Shown: piece by piece, positions 20,529 to 31,629 of the stretch
Layout: the number at the start of each line of letters is the position of its first letter
Numbering within the stretch: the stretch's first letter is position 1
Assembly: GCA_021029095.1 (NCBI GenBank)
Contig: JAJOHG010000019.1
Span: 310,001-374,000, forward strand
Source of the DNA: Phellopilus nigrolimitatus
Taxonomy: Eukaryota; Basidiomycota; Agaricomycetes; Hymenochaetales; Hymenochaetaceae
Direction: 5' to 3'
DNA: 64,000 nucleotides
The notes under the pieces: model-generated
Told to the model about the DNA's origin: nothing
Databases searched by the model: none
Seen by the model: the letters and a program-made list of their open reading frames with translations, nothing else
Made by a program: the position numbers and the translations under genes

Positions 20529-21746
20529 ATGGCCTTGCTTCCTCCTGAAGTTCTGGACATGATCTTCAAGCTCGTTGGAATCGTAAAGACCGAGAGACAC
20601 ACATCTACGCGACGACCCGAGACAATGCTCGTCCCGCTTCTCCGCGTCTGTCGTACCTGGCACCCTGTTGCCGAACGCAGACTGTATCGATCCATTTCAA
20701 TTGACAAGGACATATTCGCGGAAAAATGCGCCATGTTGGTTCTGAGTACTGGAGAACGGATCGCACAGAAGTTGCTCGAGACGCTCGAAAACGCTCGCAT
20801 CGCCGCGCTCGTCCATGAACTGTCTCTTGCGACTTTCAATTTCTATGATGATTGGAACGTCACTAGACTCCATATCGAGCTTATTTCTGCGTGCCCCAAT
20901 CTCGCGCACATACATATAAGGGGATACAATGACGACTTGCGCGGCGAGCTCAAAGAAGTACTTATGGAAAAGAAGACTCTTGTTTCGCTCACAATCTCGG
21001 ACTATAGCCTGAAAAGCTACCCGAGTGAGTATCTCTGTGACACGGCTGAGCTCTTTGGGATGATGGCGCACTGGCCTAAGCTCGAAAAATTGTCTTTCAC
21101 TGGCCTTACATTACGTGGATCTGACTGCAGTGAACAGTCTCCGGCGCCAAGCGGCGTTATATGCCCGCAACTCCGCGAATTCGACTCCTGTGGAACTCTT
21201 GATAAAAGAGACATGGATACACTTCATGCCGTCTCTGGAAGACGTCTCGAAACATTTTATGCGTTCATTGAAGATACCGAGCATGCGCGTGTCGCCCTGC
21301 TCCGCTGTCTCGCAGTTTGGGCCCCGTGTCTCACGAGTGTCGACCTCGATGTAATGTACTGTTCTAAAATCACCGAACCGGACCGATCTATCGCTGCCGC
21401 CTTTCCCGCCCTTCGCTCTTTAAAGCATCTCCGTTTGGAAACGGGGTGTGTGCGCCCAGCGACCTTACTGGAGCTCCCAGCGCTCGAAACTCTTGAATAC
21501 ATCATCCTGCCAACTGACCACACCAAGGTGCCGCAGGCGCTTGCGTCCGGTCTCGAGGTCTCAGGGACAAAGAGTGGCGAACTATGCCGTCTTCCAATGC
21601 TCCGGAAGATCAGGCTTGTGTTTCTTTACGAAACCCGTTCCTCAGAGAGGGACAATAGGGCTGACTTGAAACACTTGTCTGAGGTGTGCGCCACACGGAA
21701 CATCGAGCTAGACGATTATGTCAATTTCCCTTGGGAGCGTATATGA
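20529..21746 (+). CDS. F-box protein 3
   Basis: A single exon of 405 residues. The F-box spans about residues 3-48 (LPPEVLDMIFKLVG, LLRVCRTWHPVAERRLYRSI). The leucine-rich remainder follows F-box 2 closely, with the identical DLDVMYCSKITEPDRSIAA block save one residue. It ends NFPWERI, close in length to F-box 2. It lies between SPP-like 2 and SPP-like 3 on the same strand. Expected role: Skp1-binding adaptor of an SCF ubiquitin ligase with unknown substrate. Confidence 0.82.
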   Translation: MALLPPEVLDMIFKLVGIVKTERHTSTRRPETMLVPLLRVCRTWHPVAERRLYRSISIDKDIFAEKCAMLVLSTGERIAQKLLETLENARIAALVHELSLATFNFYDDWNVTRLHIELISACPNLAHIHIRGYNDDLRGELKEVLMEKKTLVSLTISDYSLKSYPSEYLCDTAELFGMMAHWPKLEKLSFTGLTLRGSDCSEQSPAPSGVICPQLREFDSCGTLDKRDMDTLHAVSGRRLETFYAFIEDTEHARVALLRCLAVWAPCLTSVDLDVMYCSKITEPDRSIAAAFPALRSLKHLRLETGCVRPATLLELPALETLEYIILPTDHTKVPQALASGLEVSGTKSGELCRLPMLRKIRLVFLYETRSSERDNRADLKHLSEVCATRNIELDDYVNFPWERI

Positions 21747-22144
21747 GTTGTCACGTCTATTGGGATGACTTAGCCCTTTCTGTGGAAGCAAATGAAAGTG
21801 AGCTCCGGCCTGGAGTATCTGTGTTTATTCATTTGCTAACCTTCTTTAATTACCCTCAGATACAAGGCAAATTCCAGGGATTTCCGAATTTATGGGGGAT
21901 ATACGTATGGACATTGTGAACTTACCTGGATTCCGTCTCATGCTTGAACGCAAGCGTATGGTAGTATTAGTAGGTTGTTACTTGTTTTGATATGTATTCC
22001 ATAAGTAGGGCTTAGTTTCAAAATGTGTCTGGGTTTTAGAACGTGACAAATAAGGAATGTCGATTTTGGCGAGATCAGCACTGCCTAACAAACAATTCAA
22101 TCAAAACACATAGCCTCGTATTGCCTGACAACTTGAGCTCCAAC
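21747..22144. other. Spacer between F-box 3 and SPP-like 3
   Basis: No gene. It is the empty-site counterpart of 14830-15813, and the TA target of TIR element 3 lies near 22010. Confidence 0.65.
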
Positions 22145-23910
22145 ATGGACGAGTTTTCGAGTCGTCTCTACGCAGAACTGAAGAGTTACGCACCCGTAGC
22201 GCTCCCTGCGCTCTTTATTTATGTACTCGAGAGCGATGCGTCGTTGAAGGTGCGCAACATATTTTCTTTGAACTATATGAGCGGCACGCTGAGAAGCATC
22301 GATGCGCTTGACCATGGTAGCTTTGGCACGCCGTGCAGCGGACGCCTTATCTCGGGGCAGAGGGTATTTTAAATGAGCCGAATGTCGAAGATGTAGCTCG
22401 TATCGCGCCCACGCATAAGGCGGTCAAGAAGACCGTGCGGCGCGAGCGGTTCGGCAACATCGCCGTCTCGCTAATCCTGTTCAGCATCGTCCTCGTTGAG
22501 CAGTACAACAGTGTCATGAACCGACTCGACGAGGAGGGCGAGGACGAGGATAGCGTTGTCTACTATAATGCGTACTTCGGGTCCTTCGGGCGGGCTGAAT
22601 ACTATTATGCTGTGACGCTCTTCTTGCCTGCTTTCTTTTTGATTGCGAGGGTGAGTTTTCGAGAGCTATCTGTGGCGACTTGTTACAAGTTTTTGATTGT
22701 CTATTTGTTCATCAGGCGATTAAATTGCTGTCTGGTATGGGTACTAGGATTGCTTTCCGTGACTCGAAAGGAGGTAAGCGCCGTATCATGATAGGGCACA
22801 AAAGTTGGTCTCTAAGAAAGCCTTTTGTCTCGCTTAAAGCTCCTTTCATGGTCATTGCAAACACCAACAACGTAGCTTTGGGGTTCATTCTTCTCAATCT
22901 GGCTGTGTCCGCTTTGCTCGCCGCTGGCGCGCTCTGGGTGCGCAACTCCGTGTGTATTGCGGTCTTCTACGCGTCGATCGTTCACTTTTGGGCGTCCAAC
23001 AACATTGTTACCAAGACCGCGTCGTTCAAGCAGCGTATCACCGGAGAACTGTTCATGGTGCGTACATGTGTCTGATACGGCTATGTATTAGTTCGTTGTT
23101 GTTTGCCGTCGAAAGAAGGCGGCTGGATAAGCTATATGTCAATTTCGTCAGGGCGAGCTAGATGTCTCGTTTTGACGGGATTTGCTTAACTTATCTGACA
23201 CAACCTCGACGATATATCAAAGAGAATCAGATGTTTTGTTTTTTTGGTACTAACAACCATTTTATCTTTTACAGACACTCTGCTTGGCCTCTCTCTTCGG
23301 GATGCGTGACGTCAGCAACGATGAAGAACTAACGCGATTTCCCTTCTTCAACATGTTTACGGGAGTGAACTGGGGCGTGCTGATCATTTCTTCGATATGG
23401 AGCATTGCACCCCTCAGCTTCATGTCACTATGCTACCGTTTCGACTACGACATCGCGCGTCCGAATGTGCCGCCGATAGACCTTCCCGTAGTTGAGGGAG
23501 CGATTCCTGGCGCGCCGCAGGTGCGCGGCACGGTGGTCGAGTACGCGCTCTGCTCCACGTCTGCGCGCCCGCGCTTCGCGAAGCCGTACTTCCACGCCGC
23601 GCTGGGCGGCTACCTCGCGGGAAACATGGCCCTCGCGATGCTGACCGTCGCGGGGTACATCGAATGCTCGTACGAGTGGACGAGCATGTATCTGGTGGTC
23701 GTCGCGCTGCCGACCATGACGGCCCCGGTGCTCGCCGTCGCGGCAGCGCGGGGCGAGGTCAATCGGCTGTGGGCGTATCAGGAAGAGTGGACGCGCGCGC
23801 AGAAAACGAGGACAGTGAGTAATGTTGATGCCGGGTCGGGAGACTTGAACCGGGATTTGGAGGCGAAGCAGTTGCTCCTGTTCGCGAACGAGAAGACGGG
23901 CTGTGTATGA
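22145..23910 (+). CDS. Signal-peptide-peptidase-like membrane pseudoprotease 3
   Basis: Exons 22145-22249, 22321-22650, 22716-22773, 22840-23057 and 23275-23910 join in phase to 448 residues, with the same five-exon plan as genes 1 and 2 but strongly diverged sequence. Exon 2 begins LWHAVQRTPYLG (gene 1 MWQAVQRIPYSK) and has an added acidic loop (NRLDEEGEDEDSV). Exon 5 carries SLCYRFDYD, KPYFHAALGGYLAG, ALPTM and AARGEVNRLWAYQEEW, the A22B-like C-terminal order. GLGD is replaced by SSIW, and the YD pair is absent. Intron 4 is 217 bases, much longer than the others. Its longer separation from genes 1 and 2 suggests that loss of catalysis predates the local duplications. Confidence 0.68.
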
Positions 23911-24384
23911 TCACAGGCTACTTGGTTCATTGGATTGTTTGCTTCTATGAAGATGTATACATGTATAATGTACCGTTTGAGTAATGTTTATTGTTTTTTG
24001 AGTTTGATAGTTGAGACTATGACTAGAATACTGCGCACGTTTAACATGCGGTCGACTTCCCTGCCGTCTGCGCAGCATATCTCATCACCTGTACACTTGC
24101 TAACACAGCTACCAGTTAACCGACGCTAATCTTAATTGCTACTCGGGCGCTACTCGGGCAATGTAGACTGCCCGATGGGAGACATAAACTGAAGAAAGTT
24201 GGACAATTCACTTCGTCGTGGTCGTCGACCACGCCCTGCACACTTGCTTTCGAGAATACTGGCGACGACGTCAAACGAAACTTTGAAGAGAAGAACTTCC
24301 AGCTTTGACTAGTTTTGAATAGAAGACGCCGGCCACGCCCCCGGCCTTTGCCATTGATCTGCGAAAGTCCGGAGCCTGTGTGCC
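23911..24384. other. Spacer between SPP-like 3 and PLC
   Basis: No gene. The proximal promoter of the PLC gene should lie in 24130-24384; a doubled CTACTCGGGC motif occurs at about 24138-24158. Confidence 0.5.
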
Positions 24385-27300
24385 ATGACGAGCACGGCGC
24401 GTGGCAGCAGCGTCGACGCTCAGCTCCAGAACACCAGCGACTGTGTCTGCGGGCAAGCGTCGTCGTCATCGTGTCCTTCGTCTGTACCCGTTCAAGCGCG
24501 GTCCCCATTGAGGCGCGCAGGAAACCTCCTCACATCTACAGGCGAGCCGTCGATACCCGCACTGCACGCGGTCCTCTCCAGACCCTCAGGATCTGGATCC
24601 GCTAGCGGCGGCAGTGGCAGCAGCATTGGAGGCGGTGGTGACAGTGATGTGGCGGGAGAGCGTGTGGGTGTCAACGACCACACCTCCCGGCCGCGGCGGC
24701 GCAGCGACAACCTCGGTGCGTCCCTCCGGCGCAAGCTGAGCGAGGTCAAGAACTCCGGGCTCGCGCTGCGGCGGAGCCTCTCCAATGCCAGCGGCGCGAC
24801 GAGCGGCAGGCGGGCCAACCACGCACGCAGCAAGTCGGAGTCTCTCAGCAGGAGCAAGGGCCTCGCTGCTTCCCCGGAGCAGCTCGACACACGTCGGAGC
24901 AAGACGTTTAATACACCGTCACTATCGTCGGGCATCTGCGAAGGTGCGTACCCCATGAGGACGGCCTGCACTTGTACCGGAAACTCATCCCCTTGTGCAC
25001 ACTTAGCTTCTCCCTTTGACCGCGACTCCGATCCTGAGGCGAGCATGGACGGCGACGACGTCAAAGTACCGCTGCTCCTCCAGCAGGGCACGCCTATGAC
25101 TAAAGTCTCTGCAAAGAAGAAGAAGACAGTTACGTTCAGGATCGACCCGGACCAGGGCTACATCCTCTGGGAGTCGAAGAAATCAGGCATCAGTGCGTGC
25201 CACACGTTCTCTATTCTCACGTCCGCTCTCGAGTAATATCACTGAGTTCACGGCACCAGTTCCCATCGAAAACATCAAGGAGATCCGCTCGGGTGCAGAT
25301 GCACGGTACTACCGCGAGCAGTTTCAGCTGTCCGCGGACTACGAGGCGCGCTGGCTCACAATCGTGTACATCGCCGACGGGCGGTACAAGACGCTGCACG
25401 CCGTCGCCGCGACCGCAGATGCATTCGTGCTGTGGGACCGCACACTGCGCGACCTGCATGCCGTGCGGCAGGAACTCATGAGCGGGCTCGGCCACGTCGA
25501 AAAGCGGCAGACGGTCTGGGAGCGCCGCTACTGGCGCGGCGCGGACGAGCAGCGCGACGACCGGCTGTCGTTCGAGGAGGTCGAGACCATGTGCAGGCGC
25601 CTCAACATCAGCTTCTCGAAGGAGGACCTGATGCGCCGCTTCCAGGAGGCGGACTCGTCGCTCCGCGGCTTCCTCGACTTCAGCGACTTCAGGCGGTTCG
25701 TCAAGCTACTCAAGGACCGCCCCGAGCTCACGCGCCTGTACAAGCGCCTCGCAGTAAATGGCCGATTCGACTTTCCCGTGTTTGAGAACTTCATGCGGGT
25801 GTGCCAGAAGGTGCGTGTATGCGCCTCATTTGGACGATGTCTGCGCCCTGATAACATCTTCTGTTCTATAGTCTACCTTAAGCAAGGAAGAACTCGAGAT
25901 TCTGTTTCGAAGGCATACGAGTCCGGTGCCAGCTCAGGCGGAACCTTCGGCTTCGGAATTTCCGCCTACGCCACCTGCGTCAGACACGTCGTTGCCGTGC
26001 CTGCCTGCAACCGGTGTAGAATCGTCTGAAAGCCCTAGCAAACCTGCTCCAGCCGCGCCATCAGTCCCTGCGGACCAAGCTGCACCGTCCACGCCTTCAC
26101 TTTCTGTTACAGATGCCGACACTCAGGGCACAGCGCCCACCGCCTCTACTTCTATCTCTCAGAGCAAGGAAGAGGGGCAGAAGGACTTATCGGAGCTCAC
26201 GATGTCCCTCGACGCCTTCACCACCTTCCTCCTATCGACCGACAACTCTGTGTTCTCCGACCAGCACGGGAAGGTCTGGCAGGACATGACTCGTCCCTTA
26301 TCGGAGTATTACATCTCCTCGTCGCATAACACGTATCTCGTGGGCCATCAACTTGTAGGCGTGAGTACGATTGAGGGATATATCAGGGCGTTGTTGCACA
26401 GCTGCCGAAGTGTCGAGAGTACGCACTTATCATCCCTTACCCTTCAAATTGCATGTAGCTTACACACTCCCACTTGCTCAGTTGACATCTACGACGGCGA
26501 GAGCGAGCCCGTTATCTACCACGGCAAGACGCTCACATCCAAGGTGCCCCTGCGCGACATCTGCCAGGCGATCGCGAAATACGCGTTCGTCGCGTCGCCG
26601 TACCCTGTCATCATCTCCGCAGAGGTACACTGCTCGGTCGCGCAGCAGGACCTCATCGCCAGCATCATGCACGAGGTATTTGGCACGGCGCTCGTCGCCG
26701 CGCCCGTCGCCGGCCGGCCGATCATCGAGGTGCTCCCGAGCCCGGAGGACCTCCGCGGGCGCGTGCTCCTCAAGGCGAAGAACCTCTACGTCTCGGAGAA
26801 GGAAGGACTCCGCGAGAAGGGCGTAACGGTCGACACCGAGTCGTCGAGCTCTACCTCGGAGTCTGCGTCAGACTCAGAATTCGTGCACGACATCAAGGTG
26901 GAGCTCAAGCATGAGCTGAGCAAGGCGCGGCACGTTGATGCCGTCAAAGGTCGGTTTTCTTGCACCTTTCGTTTTCGCTAGTCCTTATTCTCATTCCATA
27001 TCTTCATTACAGAGATCAGAGAGGAAATCCAGAAAGTCCGGAATGCTGAACCGATAAAAGGTTAGGATACATTCTCTGGTAACTGAGAGAAGTTCTAATT
27101 TCGTCATATACTTCCAGAGATTAAGGAAGAGTTTAGTAAAGCACGCACTTTGTATGACAAGGTGCGACGTAAGAAATCGCCTTCTCCTTCTCCCTCCAAG
27201 AGGAATGCGTTGCCGGCCTCCCCTCTTCTCTCTGCTTCCATCGGCACTCCGCAGCAGAGCACTCTACTCTCGGCGCCGTCCATGACGGCAAGCGAGGGCG

Positions 27301-28362
27301 AGCGCTCGAAGGTGAAGATGTCCTTCGAGCTTGTCGCGCTCCTCGTATACACCGTCGGCGTGAAGTGTCGCGGGCTCAATAAGAAGGAGACGTACGCGCC
27401 CGAGCACGTATTTTCACTCTCGGAGCGCACGGCGAACAAGGTGCTCCGGCAGAGCATGTTCGACCTCGTCAAGCACAACCGCACGCACGTCGTGCGCATC
27501 TATCCAAATGGCACGCGCCTCAACTCGAGCAACTTCGAACCGCATAAATACTGGAGTGCTGGCGCGCAGCTGGTCGCAATCAACTGGCAGACGTTTGGTG
27601 CGTTGGTCGGCTAAAAGCTGCTATCCTCGTCCGTCTTTCTGAACATTTTTGTTGTAGATCTGGGGTACATGATCAACCATGCCATGTTCCAGCGCAATGG
27701 CCGCGCGGGGTACGTCCTGAAGCCCCCTGCGTTGTGCAACCCCAACAAGGAGCTCCTCAGCAAGCGCAGCAAGCACTTCTTGGATCTTACCGTGAGCACG
27801 CGTTCCTCGTTTTTCATTCAGTGATAGAATATCTAACCGTCACGGACAGATCATCTCGGCGCAGCAGCTTCCGCGACGCAAGGACGCGGAGGGCCGTGAG
27901 ATTATCGACGGCAGCATCATCGATCCGTACATCGAGGTCTCCACCCACGTCCCAGACTGGGCACGCTCGCCGTTTCTCCCGGACGCACCCTCCGTGTACC
28001 CGCCCCGGACGGGCTCCAGCCCCACTTCCAGCCCTGCCTCAAGCGCTTCCGGCGCGAGCTCCGCGAGCCTCCCGCGCGAGACGAGCGTGCGGACGGGCGT
28101 CGTGAAGAACAACGGGTTCAACCCGGTGTGGGAGGAGCCGCTGAGCCTGCCGTTCGACGTCGTCGCGGACATGCGCGACCTCGTGTTCGTGCGCTTCGCG
28201 GTGCGCGCGGAGGTCGGCGACGCTGCGGAGCCGCTCGCGGTGTACTGCGTCTCGCTCGGCAGCCTGCAGCAGGGCTACCGCCACCTGCCCCTCCACGACG
28301 CGCAGCTCTCGCAGTACCTCTTCTCGACGCTCTTTGTGCATATCAGTGTCCGCGATGTGTGA
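24385..28362 (+). CDS. PLC1: Phosphoinositide-specific phospholipase C
   Basis: Nine exons join in phase (24385-24943, 25007-25192, 25260-25810, 25872-26418, 26482-26949, 27013-27060, 27118-27597, 27658-27791, 27850-28362; 1161 residues). It hydrolyses PIP2 to IP3 and diacylglycerol at membranes. Domain order: a long Ser/Arg-rich disordered N-terminus (1-220), a PH-like domain (about 225-340, RYYREQFQLSADYEARWLTIVY), EF-hand-like helices (385-500), catalytic X half (about 565-725) with SSHNTYLVGHQL and AEVHCSVAQQ supplying the two catalytic histidines, a spacer broken by two small exons (KEIREEIQKVRNAE), Y half (about 850-990, INWQTFDLGYMINHAMFQRNGRAGYVLKP split over an intron), and a C2 domain to the end. 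The first 63-base intron keeps the frame, so its retention would add 21 residues. Confidence 0.9.
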
Positions 28363-28817
28363 TCTTGCGTCATGGTTTACCTGTCTTTTTTTCCTTCCTC
28401 GCCTCTTACTGTGGATCACTTTCGACTACTTGTATTTTACTGATTATCGTTCTTAACTTCAAGATTCTCGCTCGTACCATATATCCCATCCATCATTCAC
28501 TCGCCCGATCAAAGCAATGCCAACAATACACTTAATGCTGTACAAATTCTGTATCATACATCCTCCCTCGCATAAAGTAGCGACGTAACAACATCGAATA
28601 ACAAACTATTTGAAATTGGAAGTGCTTGCGTCGGAATGCCTCCCATTAGCTTCGAAGCCGAATGTATTCGTGAGATAAAAAGAGAAGGAAAGACGAGCAC
28701 GTTTCGAGCGAGAAAGCGGACGAAGAGAAAAGAATAGAAAAGATAGAAAGCAAAAGGAGCTTATAAATCTCAGATATAGATGTGACAATATTTCCAGGCG
28801 GGATAGATGGCAGTAGA
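28363..28817. other. Convergent spacer after PLC
   Basis: No gene. It holds the 3' ends of the PLC gene (+) and the coiled-coil gene (-). Confidence 0.6.
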
Positions 28818-29721
28818 TCACTTGGGCGGAGGCGTCTTGGGGCCTTTCAAAATGCAGGCTAAGTTGGAAAATCGCAAAGGCTCCAATGAAAAGAGGACAC
28901 GCACCAAACAGGCCGTCCGGAGCCTTTGGTGGGGGAGGCGTAGGCAGAGGGGCGGCAGTGGTGCCGATGCGCGGTGCCGGGGACAACAGGGGGTTCGCTG
29001 CGCAGAGCCGTTAGCAAACAGACACCCTACAAAAATAGAGCGCCGAACGCACGCTTCCACTGCGCCCATGCGGGCATCTGCGACATAGTGGGTGCGGGCG
29101 CGGCAATGGGAGCAGCAGCGATCTGCTGTGGGGCGGCCGTCTTGTGCTTGCGATCGCGCCGCTCGTGCTTGACGACCGTGCGCCAGGCGGGCTTCGCGGG
29201 CTCTTTCGGCCCGTCTTCGATTGCGGGGGGCGCGGGAGGCGGCGGGAGCGCTTCAGGGAGTCCGGCCTTTGGCAGAGTATAGCAGTTCGAGGATCAGAGA
29301 CTGAAGAATGGGTTGAGGATTGAAGGAGCACATTGACTCACAGATGGCCTCCAGTCCGGCGTGTATTCGCCCCCGGCGCCATGCTTTGACTTGACAGCCA
29401 AGAGCTCTGCTATCTCGCTGCCAATTGCAGCCGGGCGTGTGTTGTCAGTTCACCGCCAGATTCCGTCCGCCATTGGACAAACTGCACGCATTCAGTCACT
29501 CACTACTGCAGCGCCCGTCGCTCGTCGCGCAGCTGCCCGACCTCCTGCAGGAGGATGCGCACTTCGTTCGAAAGCGCTTTGCTGAAATCGTTCAGGTACC
29601 TTAGAGAGGCGCACGGTCGGTCAGCTCAGTTCAGCCCGTGGGTCGCGGCTTAAGTTCTCGCAGTGCTGACTGACTTGGGGGGCGCCTGCGGCGGGCCTTT
29701 CTTTCCGCTGTTCATGTTCAT
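28818..29721 (-). CDS. Small conserved coiled-coil protein of unknown function
   Basis: Six exons on the minus strand fit in phase: 29721-29675, 29599-29504, 29417-29342, 29266-29053, 28997-28905 and 28843-28818 (183 residues). Residues 16-60 form a likely coiled coil (YLNDFSKALSNEVRILLQE, GQLRDERRALQYEIAELLAV), followed by the motif SKHGAGGEYTPDWRP, a Pro-rich stretch and a basic KHERRDRKHK patch, then Pro/Ala-rich sequence ending KTPPPK. I do not recognise a named family; the DWRP motif next to the coiled coil suggests a conserved fungal protein. The tiny first and last exons rest on phase and splice consensus. Confidence 0.65.
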
Positions 29722-30774
29722 CTTTGTGTGCGCACGTGGTTTCGTAGATGCGGTGGTGAGCAGAGCGTCGAGTACGGGGAGGAGGATGGGGAGACGTTAG
29801 ACCGACGGCGGCGGAGGGCGTTGACCAGTTTTGGACCAAAGCGAACGCGTGCCGGACCCCGGTAGCCACACGCGTTTTCCTTCCGTCTACCACGTGCATA
29901 TGGCTAAAAGACCGGCACATCGACCTGCCTCCAAGACTCGGGGAGGGGGGATAAAGCTATGTAGCAGGTCTACTGAAACTAATCGTCTTAATTTTTCGAA
30001 TATTGCACCGACGAACAGACTGCGAATACATGTACTTTTCGAAATCAAGGTCCTCTTGCCGTGAAAAACCAGAGTAAAGAGAGCTGTAGCATGAAGTGGA
30101 TTCGAGATTGAAGTCATCGTTGAGGTAATCAATCGTATTCAACGTCACGAAGCCACATCGTCTTTAAGTGATATCACATCCAAGCAATTCCGGCCTTGAT
30201 TTAGAAACGGCAAGACAGAAAAGACTTTCTAGGCCGAAGGACAAAATTAGAGTCGCGCTCAGCTACTGTGATGCACTTTGTGAGCTTCCTTGCGTATGTG
30301 CACGCAATGACTCTATCGACGTTCCAGAGCTTTTTGAACAAGTCATCGCTTTCTGGAAGGTGATGATTCCGAGTCGCAGTTACTGCGACAGTGTAAACCA
30401 ATGGATGCTAGACGCCTATGACGAAAACGTGTTGACTAAGTAGTTCAGCGACGCCTCGATTTGACAGATGCCGCATTCTTCGCTAGTGTCCATATTCAGC
30501 TGAAAAAAGTTGCAATTCGTTGAGGATATACTCACCCTGTTTGAACCGAGAGAAGTGCGAGTTTCAGCTCGTTGGCTAAGCCAGACATCCACGATTCGAT
30601 CTCTATAATGGTTCGCCGCTCACTGCGTTCCTCGAGTCGGTATTAAAAAAGCAGCAAGATCACGATATGCCAGTGCTTCATCACGTCCAGGACTTTCAAT
30701 GGTCCGCTCGAAGTCCATTAACCTCTGTCCCAGAGATGGAATAAAATAGCATTGTCTAACGACCCATGTACATC
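29722..30774. other. Intergenic with unassigned minus-strand open frames
   Basis: No confident gene. On the minus strand 30740-30640 reads MDFERTIESPGRDEALAYRD and about 30625-30540 reads ERRTIIEIESWMSGLANELK, both helix-like, but they lie in different frames with no good intron between them. They could be a small gene with a sequencing indel or a relic. Confidence 0.35.
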
Positions 30775-31454
30775 TCAGTTCGATTCCTTGCCCTCCTCTG
30801 AGCTCGTACGATGCTTTTCGTACTGCTTCGCCCACTGAGATACGAAAGAAGGGAGTAAGCAAGCTGATGATGATATATGTACGTGCGGAGGTACGCACCA
30901 GCATGGAAGGTATGGGCTTGCTCGGCGCGTTATGCCTCCACTAAGACGTGATGAGCACAAATGAGTATTTCAAACATGTACGTGTGATATAGAACTAATA
31001 TTAAACGCACCTCTTTCGAAGCACTAAGCTGCCAGACACTGAACGTCACGAACAAAATACCGCCAACTGCAACGGCTGTGTTAGCCTTCCAATTAGAGGG
31101 GCGCGTCCACCAGCCACCTGAGCGCCATCACGCAGGTTTCACGCAAAGCATTTTCCGATTGAATGGCAGATGGTCCACGCAGGTCAAAAAGGATGGCGGG
31201 TTTGGTTAGTACAGAGCTTTACGATGAAGGTATGCTCGCAACGCACCGGCTGGCGACCAGACCTCCTTCGGGTAGGGATATTGTCCACCACCGCCCTATG
31301 TCATTGTCAATGTCTTCCCATACTGCCATCGACTACGAATAAGCTCACCATACTTGAGCTAGCCGTCGTCGTGTAATTGCTCAACGTCGGCAAGACCAGC
31401 ACGACAATGGCCGCAGAGAACCTTGACCGGCCCTAAACTCACCCTTTTGGTCAT
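30775..31454 (-). CDS. Small single-pass membrane protein, possibly mitochondrial
   Basis: Five exons are proposed: 31454-31443, 31358-31349 (ten bases), 31117-31011, 30940-30899 and 30834-30775, giving 76 residues. The last three exons are secure: GGWWTRPSNWKAN, then a single hydrophobic helix (TAVAVGGILFVTFSVWQL), then SASKEWRHNAPSKPIPSMLW and AKQYEKHR. The helix followed by a charged tail and the short length resemble small inner-membrane proteins of fungal mitochondria, but I cannot name a family. The start and the 10-base microexon are chosen because MTKR + LKYG bring the frame exactly into GGWW with proper GT and AG signals. Its 3' end lies about 45 bases upstream of the unassigned frames described for the adjoining spacer. 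Confidence 0.6.
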
Positions 31455-31629
31455 GTGATTTAGTCATTAAAACAATTTCCTTTCAGCTTTCTTGAGCTGT
31501 CATGGAATAAGGAATGAGCTTGACGCCGAGCGACTGGCGTGCTTCCAAAACTTGGCGACAAGTTGAACAGATACAAACAAGTTTAAAACAAATAAGTATA
31601 CCAGAATATAGTGTAGTAATCGAGTCAAA

